Source of the DNA: Streptomyces globisporus
GTDB lineage: Bacteria; Actinomycetota; Actinomycetes; Streptomycetales; Streptomycetaceae
Length of the DNA: 64,000 nt
Reading direction: 5' to 3'
NCBI GenBank assembly: GCA_014649555.1
Contig: BMTG01000001.1
Span: 744,001-808,000 of the forward strand
Positions within the stretch are counted from its first letter, which is position 1, and every line of letters starts with the position of its first letter. This document shows positions 53,296-60,993 of the stretch, piece by piece. The notes beneath the pieces are model-generated. The model was not told where the DNA came from and did no database searches. It saw only the letters and a list, made by a program, of their open reading frames with translations. The translations under genes were made by a program, and so were the position numbers.

Positions 53296-53934
53296 TCAGC
53301 CCACCGCCACCAGCACCACCAGCAGGACGGCCCCCGCGACGGCCGGGGCGATCACCTCGTACGCCCAGCGCACCGAGCCCCGGTCCGCGCCCTCGGGGGT
53401 CGTGTCACCGGCCCGCTCGGCGATGTCCCGCAGATCGCGGACGGTCTGGTCGGCCGAGCCCGTGCGCCCGGCGGAGTCGCGGACGTCGGCGCTGACCGAC
53501 GTACGGCCGTAGGGGTCGTCGTGCGCCGCTCGGGCCGCGCTGCGCGCCGCGCGCTTGCGGGCGCGCAGGGAGACGGGGATCGCCCACAGCTGGTACTTCG
53601 TGCCGTCCTGGGCGAGCAGCTCGGAGGAGTACGAGGCCCGTACGTCGGCGACCTCGGTCCAGGGCAGCAGGATCGTCCGGAACGGGTTGCGGACCCGGAT
53701 GCGCTCGTCGTTCGCGAAGACGGCGGGCCGCAGGGTGAACGCCACCACCAGCGGCACCACGAGGAGCAGCGCGGCCAGCGCGAGCCACGGCGTCCGCCCC
53801 TCGCCCCGGATCATGGCGTCCCCGGCCATCCAGGCGATCAGCAGGAGCAGCAGCGACCCGCAGACCAGCGCGGCCACGGAACGGTAGGTCCGGTCGGCGT
53901 GGGGCGGCTCTGCGGGAGGTGTGGGGCTCGTCAT
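53296..53934 (-). CDS. PH domain-containing membrane protein
   Basis: A 212-residue protein. Two membrane helices at about 20-42 (VAALVCGSLLLLLIAWMAG) and 50-68 (PWLALAALLLVVPLVVAF), then a bacterial PH-like domain (RIRVRNPFRTILLPWTEVAD, then YQLWAIPVSLRARK), a charged linker, and a C-terminal helix (VIAPAVAGAVLLVVLVAVG). This is a common actinobacterial family without a defined role. It is divergent from deoC, and the palindrome at 54038 lies between them. Confidence 0.85.
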   Translation of the reverse strand: MTSPTPPAEPPHADRTYRSVAALVCGSLLLLLIAWMAGDAMIRGEGRTPWLALAALLLVVPLVVAFTLRPAVFANDERIRVRNPFRTILLPWTEVADVRASYSSELLAQDGTKYQLWAIPVSLRARKRAARSAARAAHDDPYGRTSVSADVRDSAGRTGSADQTVRDLRDIAERAGDTTPEGADRGSVRWAYEVIAPAVAGAVLLVVLVAVG

Positions 53935-54037
53935 GGGGCCGATTCTGCCCGATGGCCGTCCGGCCCGGCGGAGCGCCCGCCCGCGCTCGCGCCCCCGGGC
54001 CGGAACGCACGGATCGCCCGGCCCCCTGTACAGGTCG

Positions 54038-54049
54038 CTACGCGCGTAG
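54038..54049. promoter_or_regulatory. 12-bp palindromic operator upstream of deoC
   Basis: CTACGCGCGTAG, identical to the site before the nucleoside phosphorylase gene. It lies between a TGTACA -35-like element (54027-54032) and a TATGCT -10-like box (54051-54056), the classic place for a repressor site. Confidence 0.65.
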
Positions 54050-54062
54050 ATATGCTCCTCTG

Positions 54063-55016
54063 GTGACCATGCCCACCACTGCTCCCGCATTTGCCGACGC
54101 GACCGCGTCCGACAGTGCGCTGCGCCGCTTCCTCTTCGGGTTGCCCGGCGTCGACGCCGTCGGCCTCGAAGCGCGCGCCGCCTCCCTCGGAACCCGTTCG
54201 ATCAAGACGACGGCCAAGGCGTACGCCATCGATCTCGCCATCTCGATGATCGACCTGACGACGCTGGAAGGCGCGGACACCCCGGGCAAGGTCCGGGCTC
54301 TCGCCGCCAAGGCCGTCAACCCCGACCCCACCGACCGCACGACCCCGCGCACCGCGGCCGTCTGCGTCTACCCCGACATGGCCTCCACCGCCGCCGCCGC
54401 GGTCGCCGGTTCCGGTGTGAAGGTGGCGTCCGTGGCGACCGCCTTCCCGGCGGGCCGTGCCGCGCTGGACGTCAAGCTCGCGGATGTCCGCGACGCCGTG
54501 GCGGCCGGGGCCGACGAGATCGACATGGTGATCGACCGGGGGGCGTTCCTCTCCGGCCGGTTCCTGAAGGTGTACGAGGAGATCCTCGCCGTGAAGGCGG
54601 AGTGCGGCCCCGCCCGGCTCAAGGTGATCTTCGAGACCGGCGAGCTGTCCACGTACGACAACATCCGCCGGGCCTCCTGGATCGGGATGCTGGCGGGCGC
54701 GGACTTCATCAAGACCTCGACCGGCAAGGTGGCCACCAACGCCACCCCCGCCAACACCCTCCTCATGCTGGAGGCGGTCCGGGACTTCCGGGCGGCCACC
54801 GGCGTACAGATCGGTGTGAAGCCGGCCGGCGGCATCCGCACCACCAAGGACGCGGTGAAGTTCCTGGTCCTGGTGAACGAGACGGCGGGCGAGGACTGGC
54901 TGGACCCGCACTGGTTCCGGTTCGGCGCCTCCAGCCTGCTCAACGACCTGCTGATGCAGCGCCAGAAGCTCAGCACCGGCCGTTACTCCGGCCCCGATTA
55001 CGTGACGGTGGACTGA
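54063..55016 (+). CDS. deoC: deoxyribose-phosphate aldolase
   Basis: Splits 2-deoxyribose-5-phosphate into glyceraldehyde-3-phosphate and acetaldehyde. 317 residues. Class I aldolase motifs: IDLTTLEGADTPGKVRALA, EIDMVIDRGAFLSG, KVIFETGEL, the Schiff-base lysine in ADFIKTSTGK, and GVKPAGGIRT. GTG 54063 or ATG 54069 are both possible. There is no ribosome site, and TATGCT ends six bases before the GTG, so a leaderless transcript starting at GTG is likely. The product acetaldehyde may feed the aldehyde dehydrogenase encoded five bases downstream. Confidence 0.94.
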   Translation: MTMPTTAPAFADATASDSALRRFLFGLPGVDAVGLEARAASLGTRSIKTTAKAYAIDLAISMIDLTTLEGADTPGKVRALAAKAVNPDPTDRTTPRTAAVCVYPDMASTAAAAVAGSGVKVASVATAFPAGRAALDVKLADVRDAVAAGADEIDMVIDRGAFLSGRFLKVYEEILAVKAECGPARLKVIFETGELSTYDNIRRASWIGMLAGADFIKTSTGKVATNATPANTLLMLEAVRDFRAATGVQIGVKPAGGIRTTKDAVKFLVLVNETAGEDWLDPHWFRFGASSLLNDLLMQRQKLSTGRYSGPDYVTVD

Positions 55017-55021
55017 TAGCC

Positions 55022-56461
55022 ATGGCATCCGCATTCGAGTACGCACCGGCGCCGGAGTCCCGTTCCGTCGTCGACATCGCCCCGTCGTACGGGCTGTTCA
55101 TCGACGGCGAGTTCACCGAGGCCGCCGACGGCAAGGTCTTCAAGACCGTCTCGCCGAGCAGCGAGGAGGTCCTCTCCGAGGTCGCGCAGGCGGGCACGGC
55201 GGACGTGGACCGGGCCGTGAAGGCGGCGCGGAAGGCGTTCGAGAAGTGGTCGGCGCTGCCCGGCTCCGAGCGCGCCAAGTACCTGTTCCGGATCGCCCGG
55301 ATCATCCAGGAGCGCAGCCGCGAGCTGGCCGTTCTGGAGACCCTCGACAACGGCAAGCCGATCAAGGAGACCCGCGACGCGGACCTCCCGCTGGTCGCCG
55401 CGCACTTCTTCTACTACGCGGGCTGGGCCGACAAGCTGGACCACGCGGGGTACGGGGCCAACCCGCGCCCGCTGGGCGTGGCGGGTCAGGTCATCCCGTG
55501 GAACTTCCCGCTGCTGATGCTCGCGTGGAAGATCGCCCCGGCGCTGGCCACGGGCAACACGGTGGTCCTGAAGCCGGCCGAGACGACCCCGCTGAGCGCG
55601 CTCTTCTTCGCGGACATCTGCCGCCAGGCGGGACTCCCCAAGGGCGTCGTCAACATCCTCACCGGCTACGGGGACGCGGGCGAGGCGCTCGTCACGCACC
55701 CGGACGTCAACAAGGTCGCCTTCACCGGTTCGACCGCCGTCGGCAAGGCCATCGCACGGTCGGTCGCGGGTACGGACAAGAAGGTCACGCTGGAGCTGGG
55801 CGGCAAGGGCGCGAACATCGTGTTCGACGACGCCCCGATCGACCAGGCCGTCGAGGGCATCGTCACCGGGATCTTCTTCAACCAGGGCCAGGTCTGCTGC
55901 GCGGGCTCCCGGCTGCTGGTCCAGGAGTCGGTCCAGGACGAGGTGCTGGACGCGCTCAAGCGCCGGCTCTCGACCCTCCGCCTCGGCGACCCGCTGGACA
56001 AGAACACCGACATCGGCGCGATCAACTCCGCCGAGCAGCTCGCCCGGATCACCTCCTTGGTCGAGACGGGCGAGGCGGAGGGCGCGGAGCGCTGGAGCGC
56101 CCCCTGCGAACTGCCCTCCTCCGGTTACTGGTTCGCCCCGACGCTCTTCACGAACGTCACCCAGGCGCACACCGTGGCCCGGGACGAGATCTTCGGCCCG
56201 GTGCTCTCCGTGCTCTCGTTCCGCACCCCGGACGAGGCGGTCGCCAAGGCCAACAACAGTCAGTACGGCCTCTCGGCCGGCATCTGGACGGAGAAGGGCT
56301 CCCGCATCCTCGCGGTCGCCAACAAGCTCCGCGCGGGTGTCGTCTGGGCCAACACGTTCAACAAGTTCGACCCGACGTCGCCGTTCGGCGGCTACAAGGA
56401 GTCGGGCTTCGGCCGCGAGGGCGGCCGCCACGGCCTGGAGGCGTACCTCGATGTCCGATAA
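55022..56461 (+). CDS. aldehyde dehydrogenase
   Basis: NAD(P)-dependent ALDH, 479 residues, full length. Visible: PWNFPLLMLAWKIAPALATG, the cofactor motif FTGSTAVGKAI, catalytic Glu in LELGGKGANIV, and catalytic Cys in NQGQVCCAGSRLLV near residue 295, with the EIFGPVLSV and PFGGYKESGFGREGG C-terminal blocks. It starts five bases after the deoC stop, so it is in the same operon and a likely oxidiser of deoC-derived acetaldehyde (inference). Its stop overlaps the start of the next ALDH homologue by 11 bases. Confidence 0.94.
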   Translation: MASAFEYAPAPESRSVVDIAPSYGLFIDGEFTEAADGKVFKTVSPSSEEVLSEVAQAGTADVDRAVKAARKAFEKWSALPGSERAKYLFRIARIIQERSRELAVLETLDNGKPIKETRDADLPLVAAHFFYYAGWADKLDHAGYGANPRPLGVAGQVIPWNFPLLMLAWKIAPALATGNTVVLKPAETTPLSALFFADICRQAGLPKGVVNILTGYGDAGEALVTHPDVNKVAFTGSTAVGKAIARSVAGTDKKVTLELGGKGANIVFDDAPIDQAVEGIVTGIFFNQGQVCCAGSRLLVQESVQDEVLDALKRRLSTLRLGDPLDKNTDIGAINSAEQLARITSLVETGEAEGAERWSAPCELPSSGYWFAPTLFTNVTQAHTVARDEIFGPVLSVLSFRTPDEAVAKANNSQYGLSAGIWTEKGSRILAVANKLRAGVVWANTFNKFDPTSPFGGYKESGFGREGGRHGLEAYLDVR

Positions 56462-57392
56462 CAACCGACTTGGCGTCTTCAAGACCTACAAGCTGTACGT
56501 CGGGGGCAAGTTCCCCCGCTCCGAGAGCGGCCGGGTGTACGAGGTGACCACGAAGACATCAGCCGCCGGCACGGCGGGCAAGGGCCAGTGGCTCGCCAAC
56601 GCGCCGCAGTCCTCCCGCAAGGACGCCCGTGACGCGGTCGTGGCCGCGCGCAAGGCGTTCGGCGGCTGGTCGGGCGCGACCGCGTACAACCGGGGCCAGG
56701 TCCTCTACCGCGTCGCGGAGATGCTGGAGGGCCGCAAGGAGCAGTTCGTCCGCGAGGTCGCCGCATCCGAGGGGTTGTCGAAGTCCAAGGCGGCGGCCGC
56801 GGTGGACGCGGCGATCGACCGCTGGGTCTGGTACGCGGGCTGGACCGACAAGATCGGCCAGATCGCGGGCGGGGCCAACCCGGTCGCGGGCCCGTTCTTC
56901 AACCTCTCCACCCCCGAGCCGACGGGCGTCGTCGCGGTCCTGGCGCCGCAGAAGTCGTCGTTCCTCGGGCTGGTCTCGGTGATCGCCCCGGTGATCGCGA
57001 CCGGCAACACGGCGGTCGTCATCGCCTCCGCCGACGCCCCGCTGCCCGCGCTGTCGCTGGGCGAGGTGCTGGCCACCTCGGATGTCCCCGGCGGTGTGGT
57101 CAACATCCTGTCGGGCGTCACGGCGGAGATCGCCGCGCCGCTCGCCGCCCACCAGGACGTCAACGCGATCGACCTGACCGGCGCGGACGCCGAGCTGGCG
57201 AAGGAGCTGGAGATCGCGGCGGCCGACAACCTGAAGCGCGTCCTGCGTCCACAGCCTGTGGACACAGACGGCGCGTCCGACTCCGAGGACTGGCTGGCCT
57301 CCCCCGGCACGCACCGCCTGACGGCGTTCCTGGAGACCAAGACGGTCTGGCACCCGACGGGCGCACTGGGAGCCGCGGGCTCCTCGTACTGA
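56451..57392 (+). CDS. truncated aldehyde dehydrogenase homologue lacking the catalytic part
   Basis: A 313-residue protein covering the N-terminal cofactor-binding portion of the ALDH fold (YKLYVGGKFPRSESGRVYEV, ARKAFGGWSGATAYNRGQVL, GNTAVVIASADAPLPALSLG). It ends after DNLKRVLRPQ without the glycine-rich catalytic Cys segment. Where the active enzyme has FTGSTAVGKAI this one has IDLTGADAELAKEL. It cannot be an ALDH on its own. The intact frame, the 11-base overlap with the complete ALDH gene and the normal end before a terminator argue for a maintained partner subunit rather than decay. Confidence 0.85.
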   Translation: MSDNNRLGVFKTYKLYVGGKFPRSESGRVYEVTTKTSAAGTAGKGQWLANAPQSSRKDARDAVVAARKAFGGWSGATAYNRGQVLYRVAEMLEGRKEQFVREVAASEGLSKSKAAAAVDAAIDRWVWYAGWTDKIGQIAGGANPVAGPFFNLSTPEPTGVVAVLAPQKSSFLGLVSVIAPVIATGNTAVVIASADAPLPALSLGEVLATSDVPGGVVNILSGVTAEIAAPLAAHQDVNAIDLTGADAELAKELEIAAADNLKRVLRPQPVDTDGASDSEDWLASPGTHRLTAFLETKTVWHPTGALGAAGSSY

Positions 57393-57416
57393 GCACGGAC
57401 CGCGCCGCAGGTACCC

Positions 57417-57452
57417 GAACGGGGCCGCCCTCCACCCCGGGCGGCCCCGTTC
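57417..57452. terminator. terminator of the deoC-ALDH operon
   Basis: Perfect 14-base arms GAACGGGGCCGCCC and GGGCGGCCCCGTTC with an eight-base loop, between the ALDH homologue stop and the convergent secreted-protein gene. Confidence 0.9.
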
Positions 57453-57474
57453 GCCGTGCCCGTGTCCGCGCGCG

Positions 57475-57897
57475 TCAGCCGGTGACGAGCTTGGTCACCG
57501 AACCCACCACGGGCAGGTCGCTCAGCGAACCGCCGCTGGTGATCGGGTCGGTGACGATCGCGGTGGTCACCGGCTTGAAGTCGGCGATCTGGGTGCCCAC
57601 GGCGTTGTCCAGCGGGTCAACGCCGGTGTTGGCCAGCGGGTGCAGCTGAAGGTCGGTGATCGGGGCCAGGCTGCTGGCCACCGAGGTGCCGAGCGCGCTG
57701 GTCACCGCAGGTCCGGCCGTCTCGGTGACCGCCTCGACGGCGGCGACGCCCTGCTCGGGGATCTCCGCGACCGGAGGCAGCTGGGGGGCGGCCTGTGCGG
57801 AGCCCGCACCGGCCCCCAGCGCGGCCCCCAGCGCGGTGAAGGTCAGACCGGCGCGCAGCAGGACGCGACGTTCGGGCTTACGTGCATGAAGTGCCAT
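57475..57897 (-). CDS. secreted protein of unknown function
   Basis: A 140-residue protein with a long Sec signal (RRVLLRAGLTFTALGAALGA) and likely cleavage after GSAQA-A near residue 36. The mature part is small, hydrophobic and polar in turn (SALGTSVASSLAPITDLQLH, then HPLANTGVDPLDNAVGTQI). It contains LANTG, but in mid-protein and without a following membrane helix, so it is not a sorting signal. The 264-base gap 57898-58161 to its right holds its promoter and the left flank of the tnpB-like remnant; nothing more is seen there. Confidence 0.75.
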   Translation of the reverse strand: MALHARKPERRVLLRAGLTFTALGAALGAGAGSAQAAPQLPPVAEIPEQGVAAVEAVTETAGPAVTSALGTSVASSLAPITDLQLHPLANTGVDPLDNAVGTQIADFKPVTTAIVTDPITSGGSLSDLPVVGSVTKLVTG

Positions 57898-58161
57898 GTT
57901 TTTCCACCTGATCGAGCCTGGTTGGGTAATCGTCCGTACGCGCAGAGTAGTTGAGGTGTGATGCTGGATACCAACAGGAGGCCCGAGGGGTCCCGGTTGC
58001 CCGCCGGATGGCGCACTCGGCGACATCGAACGCGTGCGGGTATGCAGCGATTGCCCTGCCGCGCAAATTTCTACGGCCGAACGAGTGACCAGTGGGCTGG
58101 GGTACTCGTTGGAGATGCCAGGTGAAAGGGCGGCCTGAGTCACACCGGGCGGGGGTACAAC

Positions 58162-59249
58162 GTGAGCAGGAGGACGGGCAAGGCGCTGCGGGTGCTGGCT
58201 GCGCCGTTTGTCGCGCCGCCGCCCAGTGGGGTTGCGGTCCGGACCCGGCTCAAGTGCCTCAAGCACGGCGACGAAGCGGTTCTGCGTGAACTGGGCTTGT
58301 ACTTGGGGTCGCTGGCGTCAGCGGACCTCAAGACTCGGTGCGCGGCCAGGCATGGCCATGACGCTCAGGCGTGGGCCGTGCGCAAGCGTGCGCTGACACC
58401 GTTGTCCTCGTCGCGGTGGGCGGGGTCGATCACGAAGGCCACCCACCATCAGTGGGCACTGGCAAGGCGCTGCCTGGCCGCGCACATCGCGCAACTGGGG
58501 ACAGGCATTGCCACGACGACCACTACGCGGCCTGGCTCTTGGACATGCACGGCAACCCGGTGGGTGAGCCCCGCAGGTTCCCCTACGACCTGACCGGCAA
58601 TGCTGCACATCGTGATGCGCAGATCCGGCATGCCACCAGCCGCCTGCTCCACTACGCCCGACAACGCGGTGCACGGACGATCGCGATCGAGGACCTCGAC
58701 TTCACCGACTCGAAGACTCGCGAGAGGCATGGACGCAGGAAGCGGTTCCGCACTCTGATCGCCCGCTTCCCGACCGCGCGCCTCGCATCCCGGCTGACCT
58801 CGATGGCCGCCGAACAAGACATCTCAGTGATCGCGGTCGACCCTGCCTACACCAGCAGGTGGGGTGCCCAGCACTGGCAGAAGGCCCTCACCACCCCCGC
58901 CCGACAGACCACCCGGCACGACGCCGCAAGCATCGTGATCGGAAGGCGTGCCCAGGGCTACGGAGCACGGCGACGGACGGCACCGCCCCCACGCGACCGG
59001 AGAGATCGCGTGGGGCATCGGACCGCCCAGGCCGCACCCCGTACGTTCGGGCGCGAGGAAAACCGCCCGCCCCGGACCGGACCACCACCACCACCACCAC
59101 GAGTGATGTCGCCACCAGGGACGCGAAAGCGGCAACCCAGTTCGTCCAACACCGTTCGGGACGAGCGCAGTGAGCGGGAGTGGACCAACGGCCCACTCCC
59201 GCTCACTGGACAGGGACGGTCCCCTGCGCGGGTCAATGCCTCACACTAG
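58162..59249 (+). pseudogene. tnpB-like (IS200/IS605 accessory) gene with internal deletion and frameshift
   Basis: The 5' part from a GTG at 58162 (RTGKALRVLAAPFVAPPPSG ... ITKATHHQWALARRCLAAHI) matches the N-terminal region I know from the large Streptomyces TnpB-related family (about 530-550 residues). Near 58500-58515 the protein jumps, in another frame, to the second half of the nuclease: YAAWLLDMHGNPVGEPRRFP, the RuvC-II glutamate in IAIEDLDF, and VDPAYTSRWGAQHWQKAL, with a HDAASI aspartate. About 200 residues are missing, including the first RuvC aspartate strand. The zinc-finger CxxC pair is also not visible. The protein would be inactive. No tnpA and no clear ends were found. Confidence 0.8.
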
Positions 59250-59253
59250 TCCT

Positions 59254-59898
59254 GTGAATTCCCCATCGATACCGACCCGTGTCGTCCTGCTCACGGGCCC
59301 CTCCGGCTCCGGCAAGTCCGTCCTGGCCGCCCGCACCGGCCTCCCGGTGCTGCGCCTGGACGACTTCTACAAGGAGTACGACGACCCGACGCTGCCCCGG
59401 GTCCCCGGCTCCACGGACATCGATTGGGACTCCGCCGGATCCTGGGACGCGGAGGCTGCGGTGGCTGCCATCGCCGAGCTGTGCCGGTGCGGCCGTACGG
59501 ACGTCCCGGTGTATGACATCGCCACCAGCTCCCGTACGGGCCACGAGACGTTCCACATCGAGCGCTCGCCACTGTTCGTGGCGGAGGGCATCTTCGCGGC
59601 GGACATCGTCACGCGCTGCCAGGAACAGGGCCTGCTGGCCGACGCACTGTGCCTGCGCGGCCGTCCGTCGACGACGTTCCGCCGCCGCCTGGTGCGGGAC
59701 CTGCGCGAGGGCCGCAAGTCGGTCCCGTTCCTGCTGCGGCGCGGCTGGCGGCTGATGCGGGCCGAGCGGCGCATCGTGGCCCGTCAGACGGCGCTGGGGG
59801 CGTATCCGTGCGGCAAGGAGGAGGCACTGGGGCGGTTCGCCGCCGCGGCGGCGGGGCGGCACCGGCGGGCGAGCGTGGGAGCGCCGGTCCCGGAGTAG
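59254..59898 (+). CDS. uridine kinase
   Basis: Phosphorylates uridine/cytidine (pyrimidine salvage). 214 residues. P-loop GPSGSGKS at about residues 15-22, substrate-binding RLDDFYKEYDDPTLPR, the GSTDIDWDSAGSWD block, and a lid with RRRLVRDLREGRKS. GTG 59254 is chosen; an ATG at 59236 would add six residues but overlaps the tnpB-like remnant. Neither has a clear ribosome site. It is the core gene directly right of the remnant, so the transposon-related gene inserted just before it. Confidence 0.85.
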   Translation: MNSPSIPTRVVLLTGPSGSGKSVLAARTGLPVLRLDDFYKEYDDPTLPRVPGSTDIDWDSAGSWDAEAAVAAIAELCRCGRTDVPVYDIATSSRTGHETFHIERSPLFVAEGIFAADIVTRCQEQGLLADALCLRGRPSTTFRRRLVRDLREGRKSVPFLLRRGWRLMRAERRIVARQTALGAYPCGKEEALGRFAAAAAGRHRRASVGAPVPE

Positions 59899-59921
59899 GA
59901 CGGGCGCCCCCGTGCTCACGC

Positions 59922-60989
59922 TCAGCCGGTGGCGGGGGCGGCGCAGCCGAAGGCCTTTGCAGCGGCCTTCATGAAGGGGGCGAAGTAGTCGTCCGTCACA
60001 GGAAGGTCGGCAGGCTCACGCGCTTCGAGGTACTGCATGCCCGGATTCATCGCCAGGTAGAGCGGATCACCCTGGGCGCAAAGCAGGATCATCTTCTGCG
60101 TGTTCACGACCTCGGCCGCACGGCCGTCCGGGGCCTTGCCCTGCGTGGTGCCCGGCGCCTTCCGCACGGCGGCGATGAACAGCGGGTCCCGGGAGACGGT
60201 GTATGTCATGAAGCCGTCCGCACGGACGATGCCGGACGAGTCGTCGTCCAGGAACAGGCTGCAGGACCACAGACCGGCCGGCGCCTTCTGACCCGCTTCG
60301 AGTACCTTCGCACCTTCCGGCACCCGACCGCGTCCGGAGAGGCCGTCCAGGCCGCAGACCCGGCCCTCGGAGACCGGGCGGGCGTCGTCGGAGACGGGCG
60401 GCACGAGCGGTCCGGGCTTCTCGGGGAGATCCCCGCAGTGCGCGGCGGCCGCGACGGAGCGGGCGGTACCGGCGGTGAACGCGGCGAACGCGGCACGGTC
60501 GGTGATCGGCCCGGTGGTGCTGACCCTGACGATGACGGGCTGCTTCGCCGTCCAGCACTTCTCGGGCAGCAGGGCCCATGCCTGGCGCCGGTCGACCCCG
60601 CCGGTGACCGCCCCGGAGAAGAACGACGTCCTCGGCAGGTCCAGCAGGTGCTCGACCCCCAGAAGGCCGTCGCCCTGCTCCGCCCACACCCGTATCGTCA
60701 GCTCGCTCTCCCCCGAGCCGAGCAACACGGACGACTTGCCGACCCGGCACACCGTGTCCGTCAGGTCCTCGTCGAGCCCGTCCCCTTCGGCCTCCAGGCG
60801 CCCGGGCCCCGGAAGGACGGCGTCCACCTTCTCAGCCGAGACCAGGTCCCCGCAGAGCCTGTCCGCCGTCAGCACATTGGTGTTGCGCCAGGCGTGCAGC
60901 AGCCCCGCGATCACCACGACGACGGCGGCCACGACCGCCCAGATCTTCCACGCCGGACGCGTACGGCCTGCTGATCCTGCTGCGCTCAC
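59922..60989 (-). CDS. single-span membrane protein with large extracytoplasmic domain
   Basis: A 355-residue protein. One helix at about 15-35 (IWAVVAAVVVVIAGLLHAW), then a cysteine-containing extracytoplasmic domain (ADRLCGDLVSAEKVDAVLPG, LPEKCWTAKQP, AHCGDLPEKPG, GRVCGLDGLSG, WSCSLFLDDDSSG) with several Cys that may form disulfides. The layout is like actinobacterial DUF3558-type envelope proteins, but I cannot name the family. GTG 60989 is four bases after the stop of the WXG-like gene, so they form one operon. Confidence 0.78.
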   Translation of the reverse strand: MSAAGSAGRTRPAWKIWAVVAAVVVVIAGLLHAWRNTNVLTADRLCGDLVSAEKVDAVLPGPGRLEAEGDGLDEDLTDTVCRVGKSSVLLGSGESELTIRVWAEQGDGLLGVEHLLDLPRTSFFSGAVTGGVDRRQAWALLPEKCWTAKQPVIVRVSTTGPITDRAAFAAFTAGTARSVAAAAHCGDLPEKPGPLVPPVSDDARPVSEGRVCGLDGLSGRGRVPEGAKVLEAGQKAPAGLWSCSLFLDDDSSGIVRADGFMTYTVSRDPLFIAAVRKAPGTTQGKAPDGRAAEVVNTQKMILLCAQGDPLYLAMNPGMQYLEAREPADLPVTDDYFAPFMKAAAKAFGCAAPATG

Positions 60990-60993
60990 GTGC

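Noticed and set aside
57597-57660. LANTG in the 57475-57897 secreted protein as a sortase signal
   Set aside because: It is in mid-protein and is not followed by a membrane helix and basic tail.
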